The position numbers and the translations under genes are program-made. A stretch of DNA of 42,245 bases from NCBI GenBank assembly GCA_002435325.1, contig DJMJ01000007.1:1-42245 (forward strand), read 5' to 3'. Source of the stretch: Nitrospira sp. UBA6493. Its GTDB lineage: Bacteria; Nitrospirota; Nitrospiria; Nitrospirales; Nitrospiraceae. The notes under the pieces were generated by a model. That model worked only from the letters and a program-made list of their open reading frames with translations, did no database searches and was not told the origin of the DNA. This document shows, in pieces, positions 8,503-16,314 of the stretch (its first letter is position 1; every line of letters starts with the position of its first letter).

Positions 8503-9126
8503 ATGTCGCGACGAGAATCCCAGACTATTCTCTTTCATAAGCCGTACGAAGTGCTGCCATGTTTTACCGATCCCGAGGGGCGGCCCACATTGGCAGCCTA
8601 TATCGATCTGCCAGGCGTCTATGCGGCCGGCCGGCTCGATTATGACAGTGAAGGGCTGATGATTCTCACGTCCGACGGCGGACTGGCCCATCGCATTACG
8701 GATCCTCAGCACAAACTTCCGAAGGTCTATCTCGCGCAAGTGGAGCGGATTCCCGATGAAGAGGCGTTGAGTCGGCTGAGGGCTGGTGTGGTATTGAGCG
8801 GAACGCGCACCAGACCGGCGGAGGTGCGATTGCTTGAGCAAGATCCCGCGCTTCCCGATCGTACAGTGCCCATCCGTTTCCGTAAAACCGTGCCGACGGC
8901 ATGGGTGGAGATCGCGCTTCGCGAGGGGATGAACCGGCAAGTACGGCGCATGACCGCGGCGGTGGGGCATCCCACGTTGCGGCTCGTGCGTGTGGCAATC
9001 GGGCCGATCGTACTGGGCGATCTGCAGCCGGGGCAATGGCGGTCACTCACAGCCCAGGAGATAGCGCAGATTGTCCATGGAGCTGCGCCGGGAGGACGGC
9101 CGCGTCATCCGACCGCGCGGCTATGA
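8503..9126 (+). CDS. rluE: Pseudouridine synthase, RluE-like (no S4 domain)
   Basis: RsuA/RluB/RluE-family enzyme acting on 23S rRNA. Counting from MSRRESQTILFHKPYE, the catalytic motif GRLDYDSEGLMIL places the Asp at residue 46. Further family motifs are REGMNRQVRRMTAAVGHPT and LRLVRVAIGP. No S4 domain precedes it, as in RluE. The frame is open back to 8290, with other ATGs at 8377 and 8455. None has a clear ribosome-binding site, so the exact start is uncertain; 8503 marks where family similarity begins. It is the second RsuA-family gene in the window. Confidence 0.85.
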   Translation: MSRRESQTILFHKPYEVLPCFTDPEGRPTLAAYIDLPGVYAAGRLDYDSEGLMILTSDGGLAHRITDPQHKLPKVYLAQVERIPDEEALSRLRAGVVLSGTRTRPAEVRLLEQDPALPDRTVPIRFRKTVPTAWVEIALREGMNRQVRRMTAAVGHPTLRLVRVAIGPIVLGDLQPGQWRSLTAQEIAQIVHGAAPGGRPRHPTARL

Positions 9127-9165
9127 GTCGTGATTTCGCGGACGACGGCATCTTTGGGGAGTGCC

Positions 9166-9533
9166 TTACTGGGGAAGCGTCTTAGGTTCGGACGATTGAG
9201 CCCCGCGATAAAAGCGAATTTGAATCGGCTCCATTGTGGCCAGGAGCCCCGAGTGAACGTGCCGGTCAACGAACGAGAGGAACGCCTCCAGCTTGTCCGA
9301 TGTGTCGACGAGTTCGATAATAATCGGAAGGTCTCTTCAGACAGACGCTCGATCTTAAAGGTGTGGATGACGCGCGTATTGGCGCCGAATCCCATGAGGC
9401 CGCGCAAGACTGTGGCGCCCGCGAGTCCCTGCGCTCTGGCTTGGGCGACGATCCATTCGTAGAGCGGTTGCTTGTCATGTTTGTCGGCTTCGCCGACGAA
9501 GATCCGCAGGAGTGAGCCCTCAGTCGGAAGCAT
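9166..9533 (-). pseudogene. DUF190 (PII-like) protein gene with frameshift
   Basis: The first 68 or so residues (MLPTEGSLLRIFVGEADKHD, then LRGLMGFGAN and HTFKIERLSEE) match the DUF190 family of small PII-like trimeric proteins, often encoded beside crcB. After LSEE the frame is lost. Removing two bases (a duplicated GA at about 9331-9337) restores LSEDLPIIIELVDTSDKLEAF and an end at TAA 9166-9168, giving a normal-length protein. Without repair, translation runs into arginine/serine-rich nonsense to 9105. It is either a real inactivating mutation or a sequence error. Confidence 0.8.
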
Positions 9534-9536
9534 ACA

Positions 9537-9920
9537 TTACCTCCAAATTGCATAGGCTAGTGTATAGCCGATCCAGACGGCGCCAAGTCCGAGCACGATA
9601 TGTGCGCCGACGTTCATGAGCGCCAGCGCGGGTTCTCCGCTCCGGATCAGGGACATTGTTTCATTGCCGAAGGCTGAGAAAGTCGTAAATCCGCCGAGAA
9701 TGCCCACAATCAGGAAGGCTTTAGTGTCGGGGGTCAAGAGTCCTCGATTTTCGGAGAGTTCTGCCAGCAGTCCAATGAAAAAACAGCCGAGGACATTGAC
9801 AGTCAGCGTGCCATAGGGAAACGCGATGCTCTGGCTTATAGATTGGACCGTGCCGCTGAGGAGATAGCGAAGGATGGAGCCAATAAATCCGCCGGTCCCG
9901 ATTAAGAGCAGTTTGAGCAT
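9537..9920 (-). CDS. crcB: Fluoride exporter CrcB/FEX
   Basis: 127 residues from the ATG at 9920 (MLKLLLIGTGGFIGSILRY), the usual size for this dual-topology fluoride channel. Four hydrophobic segments are visible. Conserved features include GGFIGSILRYLLSG, FPYGTLTVNVLGCF, and GFTTFSAFGNETMSL, the pore Phe/Thr region. The frame extends to 10013, but the extension is not membrane-like. An in-frame TTG at 9968 with AGGAG before it is an alternative start. It precedes the frameshifted DUF190 gene by three bases, so they form a two-gene unit. I saw no fluoride riboswitch upstream. Confidence 0.9.
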   Translation of the reverse strand: MLKLLLIGTGGFIGSILRYLLSGTVQSISQSIAFPYGTLTVNVLGCFFIGLLAELSENRGLLTPDTKAFLIVGILGGFTTFSAFGNETMSLIRSGEPALALMNVGAHIVLGLGAVWIGYTLAYAIWR

Positions 9921-10190
9921 TGCGTGCGTCTTGCCGATTAGTTTGCCGAGGGAATGAGTGTATACCAAATCTCCTGTAAAGCGCACGCGCTGCTTCCTGA
10001 TGGATGGAACCACGTGAAACAGGGAGGCCCTTGATAACGCTCAGGTCAATTCACTACGACACTTATTTTTTTGGTGGGCTTGTGTTAGGACAACGGCTGT
10101 ATTAGTCTATGCTCCAGTGAAGCGCGAGGCGATGAGGCGCCCATTCCTCGCAAAAATATCAACCTCTAGATCGGTAGTTAACAGACGTTT

Positions 10191-10430
10191 ATGAAATCTA
10201 TTCGCACAACAAAACCGAAAACCAGGATTACCCTGTCGTTGCCAACGGCATTGGTTGAACGCATGCGCACGGTTGTCTATTGGACTTCCATGTTGACTCT
10301 CACCAGCATTGTGGAAACTGGCATTGAGTCCCAGCTCAAAAAGCTTGAGAAGGGCCGGCGTTTCCGGGCCAGAAAGGGCAAGATCCGAGTGGGCCGCCCT
10401 CCCAAGCACCTGGCAATCCGCCGCAAATAA
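10191..10430 (+). CDS. Small ribbon-helix-helix-like DNA-binding protein
   Basis: 79 residues. KTRITLSLPTALVERMR has the beta-strand plus helix pattern of CopG/Arc/ParD ribbon-helix-helix proteins, and the following TSIVETGIESQLKKLEK would be the second helix. The C-terminus is strongly basic and contains GRPPK, an AT-hook-like motif. No toxin gene adjoins it, so an orphan regulator is more likely than an antitoxin. The ribosome-binding site is weak. The 230 bases after the gene, up to the promoter at 10661, hold nothing else I can support. Confidence 0.65.
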   Translation: MKSIRTTKPKTRITLSLPTALVERMRTVVYWTSMLTLTSIVETGIESQLKKLEKGRRFRARKGKIRVGRPPKHLAIRRK

Positions 10431-10660
10431 CACCAGCAACCCGTTCACTTACTTGGGTGTCCTCAAGGGCGTCGTGTGTACACAGCGTGCTAGCGCTGAG
10501 TGTGCACTCGGCGCCCAATGGATTTTATCCGTCCACGCCTTGTGCGCCATCCCACATAACGAGGCCGTTGGTTTTGCTTCGTCGCCTTTCGTGCCTACCT
10601 TGTGCGAAATGAAACGGGTGTCGTAAATGATCGGAGAAGAGGACGAAGAGTCCCCCTAAA

Positions 10661-10689
10661 TTGACTCTCGCGCGCCCCCTTCCTATAAT
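10661..10689 (+). promoter_or_regulatory. Sigma-70-type promoter of the seven-gene operon
   Basis: TTGACT and TATAAT separated by exactly 17 bases, a near-consensus housekeeping promoter. The expected start of transcription is near 10696, about 34 bases before the ATG of the first gene. No other promoter of this quality lies before the next genes up to 17922. Confidence 0.8.
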
Positions 10690-10729
10690 GCCGATCCATA
10701 ATTGTTTTTGATCGCCTTTCCACACACTT

Positions 10730-11080
10730 ATGGCTTCCTTCACCAAGGCGTCGCTGGCGGAAACATGGGGCAGGGTCCGTGCTGAATGGTCCCATGCTTT
10801 TTCGACCAACACCGCTGCCGAGGTGTTCTCGACTGAGGATCTCGCCTTACTCCAGCGTGTCGCTGACGCAGTGGTAACACGGGGCATGGCGGCGCCGGCC
10901 ATCGTGTTTCTAGAGTCCATCGGTCCCATGAGTTTCCTCGGCAGCCAGTCGCTGCATTTCTTCAGGCCGATCATTGAGTGGGCCTTCAATGCTTCAGAGG
11001 TTGAGCACGTGGCACGATTGCTGGAACGGCGTGATACGGTTGCTCGTCTGATCACCCTGTTCGAGGCGAAGTCTGCTTGA
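10730..11080 (+). CDS. Conserved-looking 116-residue protein leading the ATPase operon
   Basis: Soluble, mostly helical protein with no signal peptide. I do not recognise a family. It has a hydrophobic/aromatic middle (AAPAIVFLESIGPMSFLGSQ, LHFFRPIIEW) and a C-terminal amphipathic helix. Its stop (TGA) overlaps the ATG of the next gene by one base, so translation of the two is probably coupled. Being first behind the promoter suggests a structural or regulatory partner of the ATPase. The PMSFLGSQ...FFRPIIEW segment could dock on a membrane. Confidence 0.75.
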   Translation: MASFTKASLAETWGRVRAEWSHAFSTNTAAEVFSTEDLALLQRVADAVVTRGMAAPAIVFLESIGPMSFLGSQSLHFFRPIIEWAFNASEVEHVARLLERRDTVARLITLFEAKSA

Positions 11081-12912
11081 TGAGTGCTTCAGCCCACACA
11101 TCCGACACACCCACGATCGACTACCCGTTAAATGTCATTGTGGCCACCGACTGTGGCAGCACGACGACGAAGGCCATTCTCATTGAAAAAGTCGGCGACG
11201 AATATCGCCAGACCTATCGCGGAGAAGCGCCGACGACAGTTGAGGCCCCGTTTGAGGACGTCACGCGCGGCGTGCTCAATGCCATTGCTGAAATCGAAGA
11301 GCTCTCCGGCCGCAAGATTCTGGACGGCGATAGGATCATCACTCCCTGCCGTGATGCCAAGACCGGCGTCGACATTTATATCTCCACCAGCAGTGCGGGC
11401 GGCGGTTTGCAAATGATGGTGACCGGTGTGGTGCAGAACATGACCGGGGAAAGCGCGCAACGGGCGGCGCTTGGCGCCGGCGCGATTGTGATCGATGTGT
11501 TAGCGTCGAACGACGGCCGTCTGCCGCACGAGAAGATTGAACGGATCAGGACGATGCGGCCCGATATGATCTTGATGTCCGGCGGGACTGACGGCGGTGC
11601 GGTCACCCATGTCGTCGAAATGGCCGAGTATGTGGCGGCGGCGGAGCCGCGTCCGCGGTTCGGCGCGACCTACAAGCTGCCGTTGATCTATGCGGGCAAC
11701 AAGGATGCGCAGGGACAGGTGAAGAAGATCCTGGGCGAGAAGACCGCTCTTGAGATTACGGAGAATATCCGTCCGGTACTGGAGCGTGAGAACCTGGCTC
11801 CAGCGCGGAACAAGATTCACGACCTTTTTCTTGAACATGTGATGCAGCAGGCGCCTGGATATAAGAAGCTGATGGAAATGACCGGTGCGCCGATCATGCC
11901 CACGCCGGCCGCGGTCGGTGTCATCATGGAGACCATTGCAAAGCGTGAGCATCTCAACCTTATCGGGGTCGATATCGGCGGCGCGACGACCGACGTGTTC
12001 TCGGTCATCGAGGGGGTGTTCAATCGGACGGTCAGCGCGAATCTTGGCATGTCTTACAGCATTTCGAATGTGCTGGCCGAGGCGGGGCTGGCGAACATCA
12101 TGCGGTGGGTGCCGTTCGATATCGACGAGCAGACGCTGCGCAACCGCATCAAGAACAAGATGGTGCGGCCCACGACGATTCCGCAGACGCTCGACGAATT
12201 GCAGATTGAGCAGGCGATTTCCCGCGAGGCGCTCCGGCTGGCTCTGATTCATCATAAGGGGCTGGCGACCGGGCTCAAAGGTGTGCAGCAGGAACGGACG
12301 ATCTCCGACGTGTTCGAGCAGGGGGCCTCGGGCAAGACGTTGATCGACATGCTCAAGCTGGATCTTATTGTCGGCAGCGGCGGGATTCTCTCCCATGCGC
12401 CGCGCCGGATTCAGTCCATGCTCATGATGGTGGACGCCTACGAGCCGCTCGGGTTTACGATGTTGTCGGTGGACAGCATCTTCATGATGCCGCATCTGGG
12501 CGTGCTTTCGACGATCAACGAGAAGGCTGCGACCGATGTATTCGTGCGTGACTGTATGGTCTATCTCGGGACCTGCGTGGCCCCGATCGGGCAGGCGAAG
12601 GATGGTGAGCGGCTGGCCGACTACGAACTTACGTTCCCTGATGGGCGTGTGGTGAAGGAACAATTGAAGATGGGCGAGTTGCGGCTCTTCCCTCTGGGTG
12701 TGAATGAAAAGGCGACGTTGACGATGCAGCCGGCGAAAGCGATCAACCTGGGGCAGGGAACCGGCGTGCCGGTGACGCGCGACGTGCAAGGCGGGGTCGT
12801 GGGTGTGATGCTCGATGGCCGGGGCAGGCCGCTGCAATTGCCCGCCGATTCACCGGCCCGTGTCTCCGCGCTCACAAAATGGTTCAATGCGGTGGAGCTG
12901 TATCCGAGATGA
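11080..12912 (+). CDS. GlmL/MutL-family ASKHA ATPase
   Basis: 610 residues starting at the ATG within TGATG; the TTG three bases earlier is less likely. The N-terminal phosphate-1 motif ATDCGSTTTKAIL (about 22-34), SGGTDGG near residue 167, and a second nucleotide-binding motif GVDIGGATTDVFSV near 296 are typical of the ASKHA fold, and of the glutamate-mutase-accessory GlmL/MutL family. In clostridia GlmL is encoded between the two subunits of B12-dependent glutamate mutase. Neither mutase subunit is encoded here, so the metabolic label should not be transferred. The gene sits with membrane-protein genes, suggesting an ATPase for a membrane-linked process. Confidence 0.85.
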   Translation: MSASAHTSDTPTIDYPLNVIVATDCGSTTTKAILIEKVGDEYRQTYRGEAPTTVEAPFEDVTRGVLNAIAEIEELSGRKILDGDRIITPCRDAKTGVDIYISTSSAGGGLQMMVTGVVQNMTGESAQRAALGAGAIVIDVLASNDGRLPHEKIERIRTMRPDMILMSGGTDGGAVTHVVEMAEYVAAAEPRPRFGATYKLPLIYAGNKDAQGQVKKILGEKTALEITENIRPVLERENLAPARNKIHDLFLEHVMQQAPGYKKLMEMTGAPIMPTPAAVGVIMETIAKREHLNLIGVDIGGATTDVFSVIEGVFNRTVSANLGMSYSISNVLAEAGLANIMRWVPFDIDEQTLRNRIKNKMVRPTTIPQTLDELQIEQAISREALRLALIHHKGLATGLKGVQQERTISDVFEQGASGKTLIDMLKLDLIVGSGGILSHAPRRIQSMLMMVDAYEPLGFTMLSVDSIFMMPHLGVLSTINEKAATDVFVRDCMVYLGTCVAPIGQAKDGERLADYELTFPDGRVVKEQLKMGELRLFPLGVNEKATLTMQPAKAINLGQGTGVPVTRDVQGGVVGVMLDGRGRPLQLPADSPARVSALTKWFNAVELYPR

Positions 12913-12916
12913 AGGC

Positions 12917-13002
12917 TATCAGCAGCCAGCAATCAGCTCTCATCCAGGTGGGGAAGAGATAACGAGAGAAAGGTTCCTGCTGACGGCTGACAGCTAGAGG
13001 CT
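12917..13002. repeat. Heptad-type TCAGC inverted repeat in the operon, copy 1
   Basis: The 99-base gap between the ATPase and KOW-protein genes holds heptad repeats built on TCAGC (ATCAGCA-GCCAGCA-ATCAGCT) and, about 40 bases on, the complementary pattern (CTGCTGACGGCTGACAGC). It can fold as an imperfect hairpin. A related element lies at 16208-16296 in the same operon. Confidence 0.6.
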
Positions 13003-13011
13003 ATCAAGCGC

Positions 13012-14142
13012 ATGGCACATTCCTATACACCAGGGCTCACCGTCACCGAGCAGACCGTCATCAGGCGGCGCCGGCAATTGCCGCTACCCGGCACTGTGCT
13101 GGTCAAGGTCGGAGACCATGTGCAATCGAATCAACCGGTGGCCAAAGCCGAGTTGCCAGGGAAGGTCTATCCGCTGAACCTCGCCAACCAGTTGGGCGTC
13201 GCGCCGGACGAGATTCCGGACTATCTCATCAAAAAACCTGGCGAGCCGGTCCTGAAGGACGAGATTCTTGCGGAGAATAAGCCGCTCATTAAATGGTTCA
13301 AAACGGAGATCCGCTCGCCGATCACCGGCGTGGTGGAGTCGGTATCGACTGTGACAGGGCAGGTGTTGCTGCGCGAGCCTCCTCGCGTGCTGGACGTCTT
13401 AGCCTATGTGGATGGCACGGTTGTCGAGGTACAGCCGCAGCAGGGCGTGACGGTTGAAGCGGTCTGCACGTTGATCCAGGGTATCTTCGGCATTGGCGGC
13501 GAGACCTGGGGCACGCTGGTGATGGCGGCTCAGTCGCCTGACGAGGTGCTGACCCCGGCGCATCTAACGGCCGATATGAAAGGGAAAATCGTCGTCGGCG
13601 GATCGTTCCTTCCGGCTGAAACGCTGGCGAAGGCCAAAGAGGTCGGCATTGCAGGTTTGGTGGTCGGGGGGATTCATGATAAGGATCTCCGGGCCTTGCT
13701 CGGATACGATTTGGGCGTGGCGATCACGGGAACTGAGCAGGTTGGTTTCACACTGATTTTGACCGAGGGATTCGGCACGATTCCGATGGCACAGAAAACG
13801 TTCAAGTTGTTATCGGCGCATGCCGGTCAGAAGGCGGCTATTTCAGGAGCGACGCAAATTCGCGCCGGGGTCATCCGTCCAGAAATCGTCATCGCCAAGC
13901 CGGCTGGAACAGTGTCTGCTGGCGTGGTTGCCGTGCCGCAGCGTGAGGGCATCCAGATCGGTGATCCGGTGCGAATCATCCGCGATCCGCTATTCGGCAA
14001 GATCGGCCAGGTGTCGGCGCTGCCCTCGGATCTGCAAAAGATTCCGACCGAAAGTGAAGTGCGGGTGCTGGAAGTGCAGTTCCAGGACGGGCAGGTGGCG
14101 GTGGTGCCTAGGACGAATATCGAAGTGATCGAAGGCTTGTGA
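13012..14142 (+). CDS. Lipoyl/biotinyl-like and KOW-motif protein of the ATPase operon
   Basis: 376 residues, no signal peptide. The N-terminal half resembles hammerhead folds of the lipoyl/biotinyl and RnfC-barrel type (PLPGTVLVKVGDHVQSNQPV; EIRSPITGVVESVSTVTGQV) but I see no modifiable Lys in a MKM-like turn. The middle is a Gly-rich alpha/beta region (GKIVVGGSFLPAETLAKAKE). The C-terminus carries a KOW-like segment (IQIGDPVRIIRDPLFGKIGQVSALP, quoted in part) like that of NusG and ribosomal proteins. Function is unknown. The combination suggests an adaptor binding the ATPase and the membrane proteins. The ribosome-binding site is poor. Confidence 0.75.
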   Translation: MAHSYTPGLTVTEQTVIRRRRQLPLPGTVLVKVGDHVQSNQPVAKAELPGKVYPLNLANQLGVAPDEIPDYLIKKPGEPVLKDEILAENKPLIKWFKTEIRSPITGVVESVSTVTGQVLLREPPRVLDVLAYVDGTVVEVQPQQGVTVEAVCTLIQGIFGIGGETWGTLVMAAQSPDEVLTPAHLTADMKGKIVVGGSFLPAETLAKAKEVGIAGLVVGGIHDKDLRALLGYDLGVAITGTEQVGFTLILTEGFGTIPMAQKTFKLLSAHAGQKAAISGATQIRAGVIRPEIVIAKPAGTVSAGVVAVPQREGIQIGDPVRIIRDPLFGKIGQVSALPSDLQKIPTESEVRVLEVQFQDGQVAVVPRTNIEVIEGL

Positions 14143-14332
14143 CAGGATGTTGAAAAAGCCCCCCAGCGTCTTTCTCGCATCGTTCAGATCCTCAACGTAC
14201 CGAGCCTACTGGAGGCAAAGTACCCATCCGCTCGCATCTGATCGAAGCGAGCGGTTCGAGCGAAGCTCTGTTTGTACCTCCTTGGCCCTTCACTCGCTCC
14301 GGCCTTGCCGGAGGATCTTTTTGAACTTCCTG
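14143..14332. repeat. 190-bp dispersed repeat with 16-bp terminal inverted repeats
   Basis: It begins CAGGATGTTGAAAAAG one base into the gap after a stop codon and ends CTTTTTGAACTTCCTG; the two ends are inverted repeats matching at 14 of 16 bases. The interior carries smaller inverted segments such as CGAAGCGAGCGG. From memory, similar intergenic elements are common in Nitrospira genomes; that needs a database check. There is no transposase, so a MITE- or REP-like non-autonomous element fits. Its right end overlaps the probable start of the next gene. Confidence 0.75.
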
Positions 14333-15553
14333 TTGTTGATAGTTGTGTATGGCGTGTCATCCACCATTGTTTTGGCGGAGGACCAGTTGGCGCAGCCGGC
14401 GCAGGTGCAGGTATTTGATACGCCGAATGACGGAGGCAAGAGCCTCACGGTTGTTTGGGCGGCTGGGAGCCAGGATCGGGAGGACGTCCGCTACGAAATC
14501 TGGTTCGGAGAGGTCGGTGATTCCATCGAAGCTGGTCCGCTCAAAGTGATTGCGGAGTTTCCTTCCGCCTCCCACTATGTTCGTGAGTCCAAGCATGGTT
14601 GGTGGACGAGGGTTGGCGCCTTGACCGATCACCGCTTTATCGTACGGGACGGGAAGGGTATCGAGCTCAAAGACGGCGTGCGCTACCAAGTCGCGGTGGC
14701 GTCCGTGCGAGGGACGGAGCGCCTGATGGGGCCGAAGATCATCGCTACCCCACAGCCGAATTGGTTTAATTGGAATGCGGTAAACAACCTGGTGCTGGCG
14801 GTGCTTTTCGGCGGCCTGGTGTTCTACAGCATCAGCCAGGCGAAGAAGAAAGAGATCTTCCTGCGGCGGATTCCCGGCCTCGATGCGGTGGATGAGGCCA
14901 TCGGCCGGGCGACCGAACTGGGCAAGCCGATTCTGTATCTGACCGGGGCGCATGACATGAGCGATCCCTCCACCATTGCGGCCGCGGTGATTCTCGGGCG
15001 CGTCGCCAAGCGCACGGCGTCGTACGAAACCGAGCTGATGGTTCCGCATCGCGACCCCATTACGATGGCGGTGTGCCAGGAAATTACGAAGCAGGCCTAT
15101 CTCGAAGCGGGCAAGCCGGACCTGTTCAAGGAAGATTCCAACTTTTTCATCACCAGCGATCAATTCAGTTATACGGCGGCGGTGGATGGCATTATGTTGC
15201 GTAAGAAGCCGGCGGCCAACTTTTTTATGGGCGCGTACTTTGCCGAATCGCTGCTGCTGACGGAGACCGGCGCCAGCACGGGGGCGATCCAGATCGCCGG
15301 GACCGATTCCGATCACCAGTTGCCGTTTTTTGTAACGACCTGCGACTACACGTTGATCGGCGAGGAGTTGTATGCGGCCAGCGCCTACCTTTCCAGAGAG
15401 CCGGTTCAGATGGGGACGCTTCGCGGGCAGGACCTTGGCAAGGCTGTCTTGTTGACAGCCATCGGAGTGGGGACGGTTCTGGCCACGATAGGGGGCATCT
15501 TTCACGCGGAGTGGCCGCAGTTGCTTCTCGAGTTATTTAAGGATGTGAAATGA
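14321..15553 (+). CDS. Exported/membrane protein of the ATPase operon (DUF6754-like)
   Basis: 410 residues from a TTG at 14321 preceded by GGAGG at six-base spacing. An ATG-initiated longer frame from 14147 would begin inside the repeat and yield implausible residues before the signal. The proposed start gives a signal sequence (LNFLLLIVVYGVSSTIVLA) with cleavage near AED. An exported domain (about 30-145) is followed by a membrane span (NLVLAVLFGGLVFYSI). Then comes a large conserved-looking domain with LRRIPGLDAVDEAIGRA, KPILYLTG, AAAVILGRVAKR and GTDSDHQLPFF, and a C-terminal membrane span. I associate this pattern with DUF6754, of unknown function. Confidence 0.75.
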   Translation: MNFLLLIVVYGVSSTIVLAEDQLAQPAQVQVFDTPNDGGKSLTVVWAAGSQDREDVRYEIWFGEVGDSIEAGPLKVIAEFPSASHYVRESKHGWWTRVGALTDHRFIVRDGKGIELKDGVRYQVAVASVRGTERLMGPKIIATPQPNWFNWNAVNNLVLAVLFGGLVFYSISQAKKKEIFLRRIPGLDAVDEAIGRATELGKPILYLTGAHDMSDPSTIAAAVILGRVAKRTASYETELMVPHRDPITMAVCQEITKQAYLEAGKPDLFKEDSNFFITSDQFSYTAAVDGIMLRKKPAANFFMGAYFAESLLLTETGASTGAIQIAGTDSDHQLPFFVTTCDYTLIGEELYAASAYLSREPVQMGTLRGQDLGKAVLLTAIGVGTVLATIGGIFHAEWPQLLLELFKDVK

Positions 15554-16200
15554 TTTTTCTGCGCCGACAGCTGCCGCTCTTGATCACGATGATCACCGGG
15601 CTGGTGTTCGCGGGGCAATACTACGTGCCGCATCCGGCGTCGGAGCAGGTGCTGACTTCCGCGACCAAGTGGATGCAGATCATCGGCGGGTTTGCGTTGG
15701 TGCTCGGTGTGACCAGCCTGTTTCATGTCCACGCCGCCAAGATTCGCCGGAAGGAAGCGGGTTGGGGCTATAGTGTCGTGCTCTACGCAGGCATGCTCGG
15801 CACGATTGCCGTGGGGTTCTGGGCCAATGGAAAAGAAAGTGTCGAGGGCGTTTCGACCGCGTTTGGATGGGTCTATAACTTCATGATGGTGCCGTTACAG
15901 GGGACCATGTTCGCCATTCTGGCCTTCTTCATCGCGTCGGCCGCGTACCGGTCGTTTCGCGCCAGGAGCCGGGAGGCGGCGGTATTGCTCATTGCCGCGG
16001 TGATCGTGATGATGGGCCGAGTGCCGCTCGGCGAGTATTTGATTCCCATGAGCGGCGACCTGTCGCAATGGATTCTGAACGTGCTGAACGCCTCGGTGCG
16101 GCGCGCGATTCTGATCGGTGTCAGCCTCGGCACCGTGGCCCTGTCGTTGAAAATCATCTTCGGCGTCGAACGGTCGTATTTGGGCGGGGGAAAAGAGTGA
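15550..16200 (+). CDS. Polytopic membrane protein of the ATPase operon (1)
   Basis: 216 residues with about six hydrophobic segments, including LLITMITGLVFAGQYYV, IIGGFALVLGVTSLFHV, SVVLYAGMLGTIAVGFW, FAILAFFIASAAY, VLLIAAVIVMMGRVPLG and AILIGVSLGTVALSLKII. The ATG overlaps the preceding stop (ATGA), a sign of coupled translation. I recognise no transporter or enzyme motif. It probably forms a membrane module with the two membrane proteins downstream. Confidence 0.8.
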   Translation: MIFLRRQLPLLITMITGLVFAGQYYVPHPASEQVLTSATKWMQIIGGFALVLGVTSLFHVHAAKIRRKEAGWGYSVVLYAGMLGTIAVGFWANGKESVEGVSTAFGWVYNFMMVPLQGTMFAILAFFIASAAYRSFRARSREAAVLLIAAVIVMMGRVPLGEYLIPMSGDLSQWILNVLNASVRRAILIGVSLGTVALSLKIIFGVERSYLGGGKE

Positions 16201-16207
16201 TGATAAG

Positions 16208-16296
16208 CGATCGGCACTCAGCCGTCAGCTCTCAGCTCCGGAGTCCGCGCTTCGCGTGTTGCCTGAAGGCTGACTGCTGATGGCTGAGAGCTTGAT
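16208..16296. repeat. Heptad-type TCAGC inverted repeat in the operon, copy 2
   Basis: Left arm ACTCAGCCGTCAGCTCTCAGC (shortened here), right arm GGCTGACTGCTGATGGCTGA plus GAGC. The arms pair over about 20 bases with three mismatches around a GC-rich loop. It fills the gap before the GTG-started gene at 16315 and may act as a transcript-stabilising or attenuating hairpin. It matches copy 1 in its TCAGC heptad design. Confidence 0.65.
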
Positions 16297-16314
16297 GGCG
16301 ACGAAGGAGCGACC

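Noticed and set aside
9921..10100. Fluoride riboswitch upstream of crcB
   Set aside because: I could not find the conserved GGNGAUGG-type core or matching pairings in the leader.
11080..12912. Glutamate fermentation via B12-dependent glutamate mutase
   Set aside because: Only the GlmL-like ATPase is present; no GlmS or GlmE subunit or methylaspartase is encoded in the window.
14147..14320. N-terminal extension of the DUF6754-like protein
   Set aside because: These codons lie inside the dispersed repeat, encode Arg/Ser-rich residues before the signal peptide, and lack a ribosome-binding site.
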